From Actinomycetota bacterium (lineage in GTDB: Bacteria > Actinomycetota > Actinomycetes > S36-B12): DNA of 64,000 bases. Positions 47,876 through 58,036 of this stretch are shown one piece after another. Under the pieces are notes generated by a model. It saw only the letters and a program-made list of their open reading frames with translations. It was not told where the DNA came from and did not search any database. The stretch lies in contig CANFQC010000002.1 of the NCBI GenBank assembly GCA_947449035.1, forward strand, positions 40,482 to 104,481. Direction: 5' to 3'. Numbering within the stretch: the first letter of the stretch is position 1; each line of letters starts with the position of its first letter. The translations under genes were made by a program, and so were the position numbers.

Positions 47876-48724
47876 CTAAGCGCCACTACCGAGGAAGAGG
47901 GTGAACAGCGCCCACGAGGTGAAGGCATTCGGGATGAGCGAATCAAGACGATCCATCATGCCGCCATGGCCGGGCAGGAAATGCCCCATGTCCTTGACTC
48001 CGAGATCACGCTTGATCGCACTCTCAGCGAAATCGCCGCCGGTAGCAGTGATGGTCATGACTAGGCCGACGATGAGGCCCTGCCACCACGGAGCATCGAG
48101 CAGCCACACGAACGACAGTGCTCCAACAAGCCCTTGGAAGATCAGGGACCCGACAAAGCCCTCCCACGACTTCTTCGGGCTGATGTGCGCAGCGATGGGG
48201 TGCTTTCCGAAGAGGACTCCCGACGCGTATCCGCCAATGTCATTCGAGATGGTGAGAAGAATAAACACCACAACGCGTTGCGCCCCATTGTCGGCAGCGA
48301 GGGTCAACATCAAGAACCCGGCCATGAATGGCAGGTAGGCCACGACGAAGGCGCTTGCCGTCACATCGCGTACGTAGTGATCGGTGCCCCGGCGGATACG
48401 CCAGATCAAGATCACGATGATCGTGGCACCCAAGGCAACGAGCTGCGCGGTGGTTCCCCAGATGTACGCCAAGGTGGGCATGACGGCCGTGGCGATGTAC
48501 AGCGGAGTGCGAGCGATCCGAATATCGCGATGGGCAAAGGCGCTGACGAATTCGTGCACTGCGATAAGGAGTGCAATCGTGACAACGACGCAGAACAGCC
48601 ACTTCACCGTGAACAGGCTTGCGAGTACTACCCCACCAAGAATGAGGCTCGAGATGATCGCCGCAGGCAGGTTTCGACCGGCGCGTGAGGTCCTCCCACT
48701 CGCCTTGCCACCTGCATCGGTCAT
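47876..48724 (-). CDS. cdsA: Phosphatidate cytidylyltransferase
   Basis: Integral membrane enzyme making CDP-diacylglycerol for phospholipid synthesis. The 282 aa product has about seven hydrophobic segments and the C-terminal signature region [16 protein letters not shown] ... [35 protein letters not shown]. Two nt separate it from frr. Confidence 0.95.
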   Translation of the reverse strand: MTDAGGKASGRTSRAGRNLPAAIISSLILGGVVLASLFTVKWLFCVVVTIALLIAVHEFVSAFAHRDIRIARTPLYIATAVMPTLAYIWGTTAQLVALGATIIVILIWRIRRGTDHYVRDVTASAFVVAYLPFMAGFLMLTLAADNGAQRVVVFILLTISNDIGGYASGVLFGKHPIAAHISPKKSWEGFVGSLIFQGLVGALSFVWLLDAPWWQGLIVGLVMTITATGGDFAESAIKRDLGVKDMGHFLPGHGGMMDRLDSLIPNAFTSWALFTLFLGSGA

Positions 48725-48726
48725 TC

Positions 48727-49293
48727 CTAGACCTCGAGCAGTTCTGCTTCTTTGTGCTTCAGGATTTCGTCGATGTGCTCAACATGCTTGTGCGTGAGTT
48801 CATCGAGGCTCTTCTCTCCGCGACGAACGTCATCCTCGCCAGCATCGCCATCCTTCTGAAGCTTGTCGAGTTGATCCTTGGCATGACGGCGGATATTGCG
48901 AATGGAGATGCGGGAATCTTCAGCCTTGGTCTTGGCGAGCTTCACGTACTCCTTGCGACGATCCTCAGTCAACTGCGGCAGGGAGACGCGGATGATGTTG
49001 CCGTCGGAGGTCGGGTTGACTCCGAGGTCGCTGTCACGGAGCGCCTTCTCGATCGCAGTGAATGCACTCTTGTCGAACGGACTGATGGTGAGCATCCGTG
49101 GTTCAGGTGCCGAGATGGTGGCCATCTGGTTGAGCGGGTTCATCGTGTCGTAGAACTCGACGAATACCTTGTTGAACATCGCCGGGTTAGCACGACCGGT
49201 GCGAATCGTCGCAAAATCATCGCGTGCGACGCCGATTGCCTTGTCCATCTTCTCTTCAGCGTCCAGCAGGATCATGTCGATTTCTTCGCTCAT
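48727..49293 (-). CDS. frr: Ribosome recycling factor
   Basis: With EF-G and IF-3 it splits post-termination ribosomes. 188 aa, starting MSEEIDMILLDAEEKMDKAIGVARDDFATIRTGRANPAMF, the conserved N-terminal helix with RTGRANP, and ending in the long helical KDGDAGEDDVRRGEKSLDELTHKHVEHID segment. Conserved pyrH-frr-cdsA order. Confidence 0.97.
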   Translation of the reverse strand: MSEEIDMILLDAEEKMDKAIGVARDDFATIRTGRANPAMFNKVFVEFYDTMNPLNQMATISAPEPRMLTISPFDKSAFTAIEKALRDSDLGVNPTSDGNIIRVSLPQLTEDRRKEYVKLAKTKAEDSRISIRNIRRHAKDQLDKLQKDGDAGEDDVRRGEKSLDELTHKHVEHIDEILKHKEAELLEV

Positions 49294-49311
49294 GTGGTGT
49301 CCTCTCGGGTC

Positions 49312-50109
49312 TTACTTGTCGGTCGAAACGAGGGTGCCAATGGTCTCGCCGCGCACGGCACGCGCGATATTGCCCTCAACGAGCAGATTGAAGACGACGA
49401 TCGGAAGCTTGTTGTCCTGGCAAAGACTGATGGCCGTGGCATCGGCCACCTTCAGTCCGCGTGCAAGAACTTCGGCATGCCTGAGGTGATCGAAACGCTG
49501 GGCATTGGGATTGGTGCGGGGATCATCGTCATAGACACCATCAACCCCCTTGGCCATGAGCACGACCTCCGCCCCCACTTCGAGTGCGCGTTGCGCTGCG
49601 GTGGTGTCCGTGGAGAAGTATGGCTGGCCTAGGCCTGCGCCGAAAATGACGACGCGACCCTTTTCTAAATGTCGAATTGCGCGACGGGGAACATAGGGCT
49701 CGGCGACTTGTCCCATGGTGATGGCGGTCTGAACTCGAGTCTCGACGCCAGCCTTCTCGCAGAAGTCCTGCAGTGCGAGGCAATTGATCACTGTGCCGAG
49801 CATGCCCATGTAGTCGGCACGCGCCCGGTCAATGCCGCGTTCGGCGAGCTGGGCGCCGCGAAAGTAGTTGCCGCCCCCGATGACGACCGCGACTTCGGTA
49901 CCGCCGCGCACCACGTCGGCGATCTGCGAGGCGATGGATCCGACGAAATCAGGATCGATGCCCAGACCCTCGCCACCGGCGAAAGCCTCGCCGGAAAGCT
50001 TGAGGAGTACCCGGTTCCAGCCACCTTCAGGGGCACTGGGCCAAGTCTCGATCGTTCCGTCCAGGGACGGCTGAACGGCGCCGGAGGAGCTCTGTGGTGA
50101 CATTGACAT
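49312..50109 (-). CDS. pyrH: Uridylate kinase
   Basis: UMP kinase of the amino-acid kinase fold, 265 aa. Motifs are [25 protein letters not shown] and [17 protein letters not shown]. The N-terminus carries about 30 extra Ser/Pro-rich residues before the core, and a second ATG two codons in (50103) has better spacing to AGGAGG (8 nt against 2 nt), so the product may start at MSPQSS. Confidence 0.96.
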   Translation of the reverse strand: MSMSPQSSSGAVQPSLDGTIETWPSAPEGGWNRVLLKLSGEAFAGGEGLGIDPDFVGSIASQIADVVRGGTEVAVVIGGGNYFRGAQLAERGIDRARADYMGMLGTVINCLALQDFCEKAGVETRVQTAITMGQVAEPYVPRRAIRHLEKGRVVIFGAGLGQPYFSTDTTAAQRALEVGAEVVLMAKGVDGVYDDDPRTNPNAQRFDHLRHAEVLARGLKVADATAISLCQDNKLPIVVFNLLVEGNIARAVRGETIGTLVSTDK

Positions 50110-50134
50110 TCCCTCCTGCGCCGTTCAGTCGACT

Positions 50135-50953
50135 TTAAGCCTGGCCTGCCTCGAAACGGGCGAAGCCCGTGACCGAGGTGTTCGCGTCGGCGAGAACCTG
50201 CGATACCGACTTCTTGTTGTCGACCACGCTCGGCTGCTCCAGCAGGACGGTGTCCTTGAAGTAGCTGTTCACGCGGCCTTCGACGATCTTGGGCAGAGCA
50301 GCCTCCGGCTTGCCCTCCTCCTTGGCCGTCGCCTCAGCGATGCGGCGCTCGTTCTCGACAGTCTCTGCCGGAACCTGATCGCGAGTGACGTACATCGGAC
50401 GCATCGCGGCGATCTGCATGGCGATGCCACGAGCTGCCTCTTCGTCACCGGTGTACTCGACGATAACGCCGACCTGAGGGGGCAGATCCGACGAACGACG
50501 GTGAAGGTAGAGCGCAGTCGGTGCAGCGAACGTTGCCACCCGGCCCAGCTCAAGCTTCTCGCCGATGACGCCTGCAAGCTCGGCGATTGCCGCGCTCACG
50601 GTGCGTCCGTCGGCGACGGTGACCTCACCGAGGGTTGCTGCATCATTGGCACCCACGCCGGCCGCGGCTACAGCAACGGTGTTCGCGAGGGTCTGGAAAT
50701 CGTCGCCCTTGGCCACGAAGTCGGTCTCGCACAGCAGCTCGACCAGCGTGTTGCCGCTTGCGGCGACGATGCCGTTGGAGGCGGTGCGCTCGGCGCCGCG
50801 CTTGGCGGCCTTTGCAGCACCGGAGATACGCAGGATCTCGACAGCCTTGTCGAAGTCTCCTCCGGACTCCTCGAGAGCCTTCTTGCACTCCATCATGCCC
50901 GCGGACGTAGCGTCGCGGAGCTTCTTTACATCGGCGGCAGCGATAGTTGCCAT
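50135..50953 (-). CDS. tsf: Translation elongation factor Ts
   Basis: Guanine nucleotide exchange factor of EF-Tu. 272 aa with the N-terminal UBA-type domain ([32 protein letters not shown]) and two EF-Ts core halves ([35 protein letters not shown]). GGAGG is 12 nt ahead of the ATG, rather distant. Follows rpsB by 35 nt. Confidence 0.97.
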   Translation of the reverse strand: MATIAAADVKKLRDATSAGMMECKKALEESGGDFDKAVEILRISGAAKAAKRGAERTASNGIVAASGNTLVELLCETDFVAKGDDFQTLANTVAVAAAGVGANDAATLGEVTVADGRTVSAAIAELAGVIGEKLELGRVATFAAPTALYLHRRSSDLPPQVGVIVEYTGDEEAARGIAMQIAAMRPMYVTRDQVPAETVENERRIAEATAKEEGKPEAALPKIVEGRVNSYFKDTVLLEQPSVVDNKKSVSQVLADANTSVTGFARFEAGQA

Positions 50954-50988
50954 GAGTGTGTTAATCCTCCAGAGAGAAGTGAAAAAGA

Positions 50989-51810
50989 TCAGGCTTCGGG
51001 TGCGGCTTCGACGACGGCCTCAACTGCGGCTTCGACGACAACCTCTGCCTCTGCACCGGCAAGAAGCTCGCGCTCCCACTCGGCCAGCGGCTCAACGACC
51101 TCGGTTGCGGTGGAGCGACCAGCGCGGGCGATCAGGCCCTCGGCCACTGCATCGGCGATCACGCGGGTGAGAAGTGCCACCGAGCGGATTGCGTCGTCGT
51201 TACCTGGGATCGGGAAGTCGACCTCGTCGGGATCGCAGTTGGTGTCGAGAACAGCGATAACCGGGATGCCCAGCTTGCGCGCCTCACCAACGGCGATGTG
51301 CTCCTTCTTGGTGTCGACAACCCAGATAGCGCTGGGGATCTTGCTCATCTCACGGATGCCACCGAGGGTCTTGGCGAGCTTGTCGCGCTCACGGCGAAGG
51401 ACAAGGAGCTCCTTCTTGGTGAGGCCAGACTTGGCGACATCGTCGAAGTCAATGAGCTCGAGCTCCTTGAGTCGCTGAAGGCGCTTGTGGACGGTCGAGA
51501 AGTTGGTGAGCATGCCACCCAGCCAGCGGTGGTTGACGTAGGGCATGCCCACGCGCGTTGCCTGCTCCGCGATCGCTTCCTGGCCCTGCTTCTTGGTGCC
51601 AACGAACATCACGGAACCACCGTGAGCCACGGTCTCCTTGACGAATTCGTAGGCACGATCGATGAAGCCCAGCGACTGCTGCAGATCGATGATGTAGATG
51701 CCATTGCGCTCGGTGAAGATGAATCGCTTCATCTTGGGGTTCCAGCGACGGGTCTGGTGCCCGAAGTGAACGCCGCTTTCGAGCAGCTGGCGCATAGTGA
51801 CGACGGCCAT
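50989..51810 (-). CDS. rpsB: 30S ribosomal protein S2
   Basis: 273 aa from the ATG at 51810 ([25 protein letters not shown]). The frame is open for another 124 codons upstream, but that part lacks any family similarity and is leader RNA; AAAGGG is near the chosen start. The GTNCDP and DAIRS motifs are present. The C-terminal tail is Ala/Glu/Val-rich, longer than usual. Confidence 0.96.
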   Translation of the reverse strand: MAVVTMRQLLESGVHFGHQTRRWNPKMKRFIFTERNGIYIIDLQQSLGFIDRAYEFVKETVAHGGSVMFVGTKKQGQEAIAEQATRVGMPYVNHRWLGGMLTNFSTVHKRLQRLKELELIDFDDVAKSGLTKKELLVLRRERDKLAKTLGGIREMSKIPSAIWVVDTKKEHIAVGEARKLGIPVIAVLDTNCDPDEVDFPIPGNDDAIRSVALLTRVIADAVAEGLIARAGRSTATEVVEPLAEWERELLAGAEAEVVVEAAVEAVVEAAPEA

Positions 51811-52111
51811 GATGGCCCTTTCTTTCTGGCACGCAGGGCAAAGCCCGACGCGCATCGGTTCAAGGCAGTGACCGGGTGGCCCTGCCCCTTGGTCCTCGCG
51901 GGTGGCGCCCACCGAGGTGGGACCGTGCGACCTGCGATCCGGCGAGCCGGCTGCGGACCTGTGAATTTCCCCCAGGCGAGCCCGGTGGGATGGTCCAAGT
52001 CTAGGGGGTGGCGGGAGATGCTCTGACCAGCGGCTATCCCCAGACCGAAAGCCCATCCCCAGCCCAGTGCAGGCGGTAGACGGTCGCCTACGAAGGGGCG
52101 ATCGTGAGGCT
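51811..52111. other. Intergenic region between rpsB and the M23 gene, with rpsB leader
   Basis: About 300 bp between divergent genes. On the minus strand it holds the rpsB leader: TAGACT at 52003-51998 is a possible -10, and a hairpin cluster lies at 51891-51924. The open minus-strand frame through it encodes no recognisable protein. A weak GTGAGG precedes the M23 start. No RNA family is recognised with certainty. Confidence 0.5.
51891..51924 (-). promoter_or_regulatory. Mutually exclusive hairpins in the rpsB leader
   Basis: Reading the plus strand, GGTGG (51901-51905), CCACC (51909-51913) and GGTGG (51916-51920) are adjacent, so the middle block can pair with only one neighbour. The outer GGTCC/GGACC (51891-51895, 51920-51924) encloses them. 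In the rpsB transcript this is a two-state switch layout such as an S2 autoregulation leader or attenuator, though GC-rich chance pairing is possible. Confidence 0.4.
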
Positions 52112-52567
52112 ATGGCGATCTGGGCTCTTCTTCCCCTCCTGGCCAGCTCCCTGTGGGCCTCTCCGGTAGCCGCCGCCCCCATTCAGGCAGATTTTCGGCC
52201 TGCGGCGGCTTACGGCTCCGGTCACCGAGGCATAGACCTCTCGGCGCAGCCGGGATCGCCTATCCGGGCGGTATCTGAGGCCACGGTGGCCCTTGCCGGG
52301 CCCGTAGCCGGTAAACCCGTCATCGTCCTGCTCGTCGACGATCCCGATCTAGGTCGGGTGCGGGTCACCTACGAGCCAGTCATACCCGACGTGGAGGTCG
52401 GAGATCTCGTCGTGGCCGGTCAGGCCATCGGCACCCTGGCGGCCACCGGCGGCCACTGCGGACGCAGCCCGCACTGCCTACACCTGGGCATCAAGCAGAA
52501 CGGCCGGTATGTGAACCCTGCACCCCTCCTCAGCTCAGGGCGGGTGATCCTGAAACCGATGAATTAG
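52112..52567 (+). CDS. M23-family metallopeptidase, secreted
   Basis: 151 aa with an N-terminal signal peptide ([23 protein letters not shown]). The LytM zinc motifs are both there: H38xxxD42 (SGHRGIDLS) and HLG/HCLHLG near the C-terminus. It is a small, single-domain peptidoglycan endopeptidase candidate. The longer frame from 52067 would put a charged segment before the signal peptide. It sits between rpsB and xerC, the usual actinobacterial place. The stop overlaps the convergent xerC stop by 3 nt. Confidence 0.88.
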   Translation: MAIWALLPLLASSLWASPVAAAPIQADFRPAAAYGSGHRGIDLSAQPGSPIRAVSEATVALAGPVAGKPVIVLLVDDPDLGRVRVTYEPVIPDVEVGDLVVAGQAIGTLAATGGHCGRSPHCLHLGIKQNGRYVNPAPLLSSGRVILKPMN

Positions 52568-53544
52568 TCGTCTGACTTCACCGAGCGAGGGTGCGCTTGA
52601 ACGAAAGTAGTGCGCAGGCGTTCAACCGAGACATGCGTATAGCGCTGGGTCGTAGCCAAAGACGAATGTCCGAGTAGCTCCTGCACCGCGCGAAGATCAG
52701 CGCCGCCTTCGAGTACATGGGTCGCAGCACTATGCCGAAGCGCGTGCGGAGAAACACTTGCCACGCCGGCCTGGCTGGTCAGTCGATGAACGCTCTCGCG
52801 CACGGTTCGAGGATCGATACGACCGCCACGTGCGCCCAGGAATGCCGCCTGGCCGCTCCTGGATCCCTCAAGGTCTGCGCGGACCGCAAGCCAGTCGGTG
52901 ACAGCGCGTGAGGCAGGCAGACCGAACGGCACCACACGCTGCTTGTCACCCTTACCCGTGACCCGCACGGTGCGCCTGTCGAGATCGAGATCGCGGATAT
53001 CGATTGCGCACAATTCCGAGACTCGAATGCCCGTGGCGTAGAGCAACTCAATAATTGCGCGATCTCGCACAGCAACCGGAGAACCATCGTCGCTGGCTAC
53101 GGCCGCGTGCTCCATGACTCGTACCGCCGCCGATTGATCGAGAACTGTTGGCAAATGAGTGCCCGCCTTAGGGCTCGCGAGGCGTTCCCCCGGATCCGTG
53201 GCCATCAATCCTCGCCTGGTGCACCACGCCGTGAATGCACGCACCGATGCCGCTCGCCGGGCCACGGTGGCGCGCGAGCGACCATCGCGCGTCAAGGTAG
53301 CCAGCCAGTTGCGCAGCAGTGCCAGACTGATTCCATCAGGACTATCGATCTCACGTGCCGCAGCGAATTCGCACAGGGAACGGGCATCGCCGACGTACGC
53401 GCGCACCGTGTGTGCGCTGCGTCCGCGTTCATCACGCAAATACGACTCGAAACTCGAGCAGGCGTCGGCAAGACCTGCGGGAAGCTCCGGGAGCTTATCG
53501 GGTGTGGCGGACACGATTACATGGTCGCAGCACTTCTCGAACAC
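52564..53544 (-). CDS. xerC: Tyrosine recombinase XerC
   Basis: Site-specific recombinase resolving chromosome dimers at dif with XerD. The 326 aa protein has an N-terminal SAM-like core-binding domain and the C-terminal catalytic set: Arg in TGIRVSELC, Lys in GKGDKQR, HALRHSAATH, and LGHSSLATTQRYTHV with the nucleophile Tyr. The start is a GTG at 53544. Gene order (dprA-xerC-M23-rpsB) is housekeeping, so this is not a phage integrase. Confidence 0.9.
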   Translation of the reverse strand: MFEKCCDHVIVSATPDKLPELPAGLADACSSFESYLRDERGRSAHTVRAYVGDARSLCEFAAAREIDSPDGISLALLRNWLATLTRDGRSRATVARRAASVRAFTAWCTRRGLMATDPGERLASPKAGTHLPTVLDQSAAVRVMEHAAVASDDGSPVAVRDRAIIELLYATGIRVSELCAIDIRDLDLDRRTVRVTGKGDKQRVVPFGLPASRAVTDWLAVRADLEGSRSGQAAFLGARGGRIDPRTVRESVHRLTSQAGVASVSPHALRHSAATHVLEGGADLRAVQELLGHSSLATTQRYTHVSVERLRTTFVQAHPRSVKSDD

Positions 53545-53550
53545 GCGCGC

Positions 53551-54666
53551 TCAGGCGCGCCGCGCCCAGCCCGCGCTCTCGGCTTGCGCATATCCGGCAG
53601 AACTGAGGGCGCCCAAGGAGGACAGCAGCTGCGGAATGCTCAGTCCGCTGCCCACCCGCAGTTCCTCCAGAGTGATTACGCCCGAAGCCGGCAGAAGGTC
53701 TCGAACCCGCGCTTGCTGTGCGGTGAGCGCATCGGCGGGAACTGTCACGGACTCGCGCATCTCGTGTCCTCGCTTCACCGACAGCGCGAGCGCCTCATCA
53801 GCTGGTAGCAGGCATTCGAGAACATCAGCCGGCGCCCCGGCGAGTGTTGCCCCACCCTCGCGCGCCAGGTGGTGACAGCCCGCGGACATCATCGAGGTCA
53901 CCGGCCCGGGTACGACAAGGACATGCCGGTTCAGTCGCGTTGCGGCATTCGCCGTTGCGGAAGTGCCGGAACGGAGCGCTGCTTCGACCACGACTGTCGC
54001 TTGGGTCAACGCGGCAATCACGCGATTTCGGGTCAGGAACCGCTGCCTACGGGCCGGCTCGCCCAGTGGTGACTCGCTGATCACCAGACCCTCATCGGCG
54101 ATGCGCGCGATCAACTGTTCGTGAGCGCGGGGATAGATGACATCCGCGCCGCTTGCCATGACCGCAATCGTCATTCCCTCGACGGCAAGAGCACCTCGAT
54201 GAGCGGCGGCATCAATCCCGAAGGCAGCCCCGGACACGATCGTGACGTGGTCACTGGCTAGTTCGGCCGACCACTCTCGCGCGACAGCGAGGCCATATGG
54301 CGTGGCCGCCCTGGCACCGACAATCGCGGCACTTCGCACACAAGCCAGGCGTACATGCGCGGCGCCTTGCACCCACAAGGCGTAGGGGCGCACTGCGCCT
54401 AGGTCATCGAGTTGCCGTGGCCACTCAGAATCACCTCTCACGATGATGCGCATCCCCAGCCGGTCAGCTCTTGTTTCAGCTTCATCGGCATTGGTGGCCG
54501 CAAGTCGAGTGGCAAACAAGGGATCAGACTCGCGTAGCAATTCGATCGCATTGACCTCACCTGCACGCGACACGATTCGACCTACTCGCTCATGAGCAGG
54601 TTCCACCACGTGAGCTAGACGAATGCAGGCTGCACGGTGAGCTTGACTCGCCTGGGCAGACGTCAT
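53551..54666 (-). CDS. dprA: DNA processing protein DprA
   Basis: Loads RecA on incoming single-stranded DNA during transformation. The 371 aa protein has the Rossmann-like SMF core: SAAIVGARAATPYGLAVAREWS, VSGAAFGIDAAAHRGAL, GADVIYPRAHEQL, ESPLGEPARRQRFLTRNRVIAALTQATVVVEA. The C-terminal winged helix follows (SGVITLEELRVGSGLSIPQLLSSLGALSSAG). Start overlaps the comM stop by 4 nt. Confidence 0.94.
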   Translation of the reverse strand: MTSAQASQAHRAACIRLAHVVEPAHERVGRIVSRAGEVNAIELLRESDPLFATRLAATNADEAETRADRLGMRIIVRGDSEWPRQLDDLGAVRPYALWVQGAAHVRLACVRSAAIVGARAATPYGLAVAREWSAELASDHVTIVSGAAFGIDAAAHRGALAVEGMTIAVMASGADVIYPRAHEQLIARIADEGLVISESPLGEPARRQRFLTRNRVIAALTQATVVVEAALRSGTSATANAATRLNRHVLVVPGPVTSMMSAGCHHLAREGGATLAGAPADVLECLLPADEALALSVKRGHEMRESVTVPADALTAQQARVRDLLPASGVITLEELRVGSGLSIPQLLSSLGALSSAGYAQAESAGWARRA

Positions 54667-56180
54667 CTCGAGACCAGCTCCCCTCGCAGACCTAAGGCCG
54701 TCGAGACGTGATCGGCGTCGGGTCGATCTGCTCCGAGACAGTCAGCAATTGTCCAGGCGACGCGCAGTACTCGATCTGAGCCGCGAAGACTCAACGCACC
54801 TTGCTCGGCGGTACGCAGGAGATCAACCGCGTCGCTGGTTGGAGCGAAATCCCCGCGCAAGGCGCGAGTGGGGATCGCTGAGTTCACCGACCATCCACAT
54901 TCCGCAAATCGAAGAGCAGCACGATCACGGGCCTCCGCAACTCGTGCTGCAACTACCGCACTGGACTCCCCTGCTGTAGTCGCGAGCAACTCAGCCTCAG
55001 ATGGGCGAGTCACGACAACACGCACGTCGACTCGATCCATAAGCGGGCCTGATAGGCGCTCGGCATAGCGACGTCGGGTGAGCGAGGTGCACGTGCACAG
55101 GTCTCCCCTACCGATGGCATGACCGCATGGGCACGGATTCGAGGCCAGGATCAACTGAAAGCGCGCGGGGAGCTCGATGACCCCTGCAGCACGCGTAACC
55201 ATGATCGATCCGGTCTCAATCGGCTCGCGCATGACTTCCAGCACATGACGGGAAAACTCCGGAGCTTCATCCATGAACAGCACGCCTCCATGCGCCATGG
55301 TCAAAACCCCGGGCGTGACCTGTCGACCGCGGGCTGTACCGGTCATGGCCGGCGGTGTTGCCGAGTGATGGGGTGCGGCTAGCGGAGGCCTCGTCACCAG
55401 CCCGGTGCCAGACAACAATCGACCTGCAAGAGAGTGGATAGTGGTGACATCGATGGAGTCCGCTTCACCGAGATCCGGCAATAGACCCGGAAGTCGACGC
55501 GCCAGCAAGGTCTTGCCCACGCCGGGCGCGCCCAGCATGGATACGTGATGGCCACCGGCTGCGGCTACTTCGAGCGCGAACCGCGCATAGGCGTGCCCGC
55601 GAACGTCAGCGAGATCGGGTTCAACATCGAGTGCAGGGAGAACCGACGACTCAGGCATCTCCGCAGATTGATCACGACCGGCGAGTACTTCAATGAGGTG
55701 CACGAGATCACGAATGATGATCACGCTGAGACCGGGGATGCTGGAGACCTCACGAGCGTTGTCGCCGCTCACAACTACGCAGGTGAGGCCACTTCGCCGG
55801 GCAGCCGCCGCAGCCGCAATGGCTCCACGCACGCCCCTGACGGATCCATCAAGCCCGAGTTCGCCAATGAAAGCCGTGTTTTCTCGAATACCCGCCTGCC
55901 CAGTAGCGGCGAGGATCGCAGCCGCAATCGCCAGATCGAGTCCTGAACCCTGCTTAGGCAAGTCTGCCGGCGAGAGGGCGATCGTCATACGCGCACTCGG
56001 CCACTGCGCGTCACTGTTGGAGAAGGCCGAACGAATCCGCCATCGAGATTCGCCAATGGTCGTATCAGCAAGACCAATGACACCTACGGAGGGCAAGCCC
56101 TGCGAGATATCAACTTCGATCCGAACACGTTCGCCGATGACGCCGTTGAGGACAAAGCCCCATGCATGCGCTGTGGTCAT
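54663..56180 (-). CDS. comM: ComM/YifB family Mg-chelatase-like AAA+ ATPase
   Basis: 505 aa AAA+ helicase linked to natural transformation (branch migration). I start at the ATG at 56180 (MTTAHAWGFVLNGVIGERVRIEVDIS), 1 nt after the yraN stop; the longer frame overlaps yraN. Walker A is GAPGVGKT and Walker B GGVLFMDEAPEF. The cysteine set NPCPCGHAIGRGDLCTCT is the ComM zinc-like feature. Confidence 0.93.
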   Translation of the reverse strand: MTTAHAWGFVLNGVIGERVRIEVDISQGLPSVGVIGLADTTIGESRWRIRSAFSNSDAQWPSARMTIALSPADLPKQGSGLDLAIAAAILAATGQAGIRENTAFIGELGLDGSVRGVRGAIAAAAAARRSGLTCVVVSGDNAREVSSIPGLSVIIIRDLVHLIEVLAGRDQSAEMPESSVLPALDVEPDLADVRGHAYARFALEVAAAGGHHVSMLGAPGVGKTLLARRLPGLLPDLGEADSIDVTTIHSLAGRLLSGTGLVTRPPLAAPHHSATPPAMTGTARGRQVTPGVLTMAHGGVLFMDEAPEFSRHVLEVMREPIETGSIMVTRAAGVIELPARFQLILASNPCPCGHAIGRGDLCTCTSLTRRRYAERLSGPLMDRVDVRVVVTRPSEAELLATTAGESSAVVAARVAEARDRAALRFAECGWSVNSAIPTRALRGDFAPTSDAVDLLRTAEQGALSLRGSDRVLRVAWTIADCLGADRPDADHVSTALGLRGELVSR

Positions 56181-56181
56181 C

Positions 56182-56538
56182 TCACTCGACCCCAGTGAGA
56201 TGACGAAGTGAGGTGGGTCCATCAGGACGTCGCAGAATTCCGATGACATCGATACGAATCTGGGGAGCGTGAATCGCATGCGCCTCAAGCCAACAGAGCG
56301 CTAGACGCCGAAGACGTCGAACCTTGCGTCCTGACACGGCCTCGACCGGATCACCATGGCGAAGCGAGCTACGCGTCTTGACCTCGCACACGATCAAGGT
56401 CGTCCCTTGCCGAGCGACAATGTCGATCTCGCCAAACTCGCACCGCCAGTTCCGATCGATGATCGTGTAGCCGATCTCGGTCAGGTGATCGCAGGCGAGC
56501 GACTCACCCATGGCTCCGAGCGCATCCTTGGCCTTCAT
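56182..56538 (-). CDS. yraN: UPF0102 (YraN) family nuclease-like protein
   Basis: 118 aa from the ATG at 56538, preceded by a perfect AGGAGG at 4 nt; six upstream codons are excluded. Shows the restriction-endonuclease-like core GEIDIVARQGTTLIVCEVKTRSS (D and ExK). Exact function unknown; sits between rnhB and comM as in relatives. Confidence 0.92.
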   Translation of the reverse strand: MKAKDALGAMGESLACDHLTEIGYTIIDRNWRCEFGEIDIVARQGTTLIVCEVKTRSSLRHGDPVEAVSGRKVRRLRRLALCWLEAHAIHAPQIRIDVIGILRRPDGPTSLRHLTGVE

Positions 56539-56637
56539 GGCACCTCCTGCGGGCACGATCGCAGTGTCAGTGGCAACCCCATAAGACGGAGGACAGCCGC
56601 TGTGGACAGTGCGTCACTGACGGCAGGCTGTGGATGA

Positions 56638-57291
56638 TTACTGGATGTTCCAGGAGACTCGATGGAATTCGGTGACTCCGAACTCTCGAATCGCCTGCTG
56701 ATGTCCGGGCGCGCCATAGCCCTTGTTCCCTGACCATCCGTATGCCGGGAATCGCTGATCAAGTGCTGTCATTTGCGCATCTCGATCGACTTTGGCGAGC
56801 ACGCTCGCCGCAGCAACGGATGTACACGTCAGGTCACCCTTGACCTGGGTACGCACAATCGGTGCCTGGAAGCCCGACGGATCGTCGAAGAGAGAGTCGC
56901 TCGTGAGCCAATCGTGGCTGCCGTCGAGAAGTACGAGATCGGGCGTGATGCCACTGGACCCCAACGCCATAAGTGCCCGTACGCCGGCAAGCCGCAGGGC
57001 ACCCACGATGCCCCGCTCATCGACTTCTGCACTTGTGGCGCTCGCCACCGCGTATGCGGTCACCCACGCCTTGATCGGTTCGACTAGAGCTTGGCGTCTC
57101 GCCGGTGAAAGCAACTTTGAGTCACGGATGCCTACAGGCGGTTCGCCAGATGCGGCCGTGACCGCGACAACGCCGACTGTGACAGGTCCGGCGATAGCAC
57201 CGCGTCCGACCTCATCGATACTGGCGAGAACATGCACTCCGGACGCGAAGAGTTCCTGCTCCAGATCCATCGTCGGTGCGGTCGACATCAA
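56638..57291 (-). CDS. rnhB: Ribonuclease HII
   Basis: Cleaves RNA in RNA-DNA hybrids, including single ribonucleotides. The 217 aa protein has SIDEVGRGAIAGPV with catalytic D26-E27 and LVLLDGSHDWL with the later Asp. The start overlaps the stop of the lepB copy upstream by 4 nt. The 99 bp gap to yraN holds nothing I recognise. Confidence 0.95.
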   Translation of the reverse strand: MMSTAPTMDLEQELFASGVHVLASIDEVGRGAIAGPVTVGVVAVTAASGEPPVGIRDSKLLSPARRQALVEPIKAWVTAYAVASATSAEVDERGIVGALRLAGVRALMALGSSGITPDLVLLDGSHDWLTSDSLFDDPSGFQAPIVRTQVKGDLTCTSVAAASVLAKVDRDAQMTALDQRFPAYGWSGNKGYGAPGHQQAIREFGVTEFHRVSWNIQ

Positions 57292-58019
57292 CGTCCGGCT
57301 GCGATGGCGGGATTGCCGAAGATTGACGGGATCGACTCAATACCCATCCGATTCAGAGGCCACACGCTGAGAACCACTCGACCAACGGCGTCCGAGACAG
57401 CAACTCCTCCGTTGTCGACGTCGAGGTGATAGCGGGAGTCATGTGAGTTTCCTCGGTTATCACCCATCACGAACATGTCACCAGCAGGAACCGTGATGTC
57501 GAATCGCACCTGATCAGTCGGCCCGGTCACGTAAGACTCGTCCAGCGGCACGCCGTTGAGCACGATGCGGCCGGCCGAGTCACAACAGGCGACACGATCG
57601 CCAGGCAAGCCGATCACTCGCTTGACGAGATCATGACCGGAGTCGCTCGGCAGCAATCCGATGAAGGTGAGCCCGCCACGAAGTGCCTTACGCCAGCCCC
57701 CATCAGCCGTCGGCAACTCGGGTAACCATCCTCCGGGGTCTCGGAACACCAGGATCTCGCCGCGCTTAGGACCAGACACGGACGTCGTGATCTTCGAGGC
57801 CACGATCCGGTCTCCTGGCATGAGAGTGGATTCCATGGAAGAGCTGGGCACATAAAAGGCCTGCAGCAAGAGGGCACGCACCAGTGCAGAGATCACCAGG
57901 GCGACGACGATGATCACGACAGTCTCGGTAACAACCCGCCGTTTACGAGGGTGACCGGCCATGGTGACCGGCACTGGAGTTGGGGCTTCTCCATTCGGTT
58001 CACGAGCGGAGACAGCCAT
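57288..58019 (-). CDS. lepB: Signal peptidase I, copy 2
   Basis: 243 aa type I signal peptidase with one N-terminal membrane segment. Catalytic Ser in FYVPSSSMESTLMPGDR, Lys in LVKRVIGLPGDRV, and box E MGDNRGNSHDSR. It is diverged from copy 1 immediately upstream. Several actinobacteria carry tandem lepB genes here; they probably differ in substrate range. Confidence 0.94.
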   Translation of the reverse strand: MAVSAREPNGEAPTPVPVTMAGHPRKRRVVTETVVIIVVALVISALVRALLLQAFYVPSSSMESTLMPGDRIVASKITTSVSGPKRGEILVFRDPGGWLPELPTADGGWRKALRGGLTFIGLLPSDSGHDLVKRVIGLPGDRVACCDSAGRIVLNGVPLDESYVTGPTDQVRFDITVPAGDMFVMGDNRGNSHDSRYHLDVDNGGVAVSDAVGRVVLSVWPLNRMGIESIPSIFGNPAIAAGR

Positions 58020-58036
58020 AGGCAGATGCTCTCAGA

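Noticed and set aside
51811..52182. 124-codon N-terminal extension of S2
   Set aside because: No family similarity, no conserved residues, and a ribosome-binding site exists at the normal S2 start.
52564..53544. Tyrosine recombinase as a sign of a mobile element
   Set aside because: It has the XerC domain set and lies in the conserved dprA-xerC-M23-rpsB order, with no att sites or cargo.
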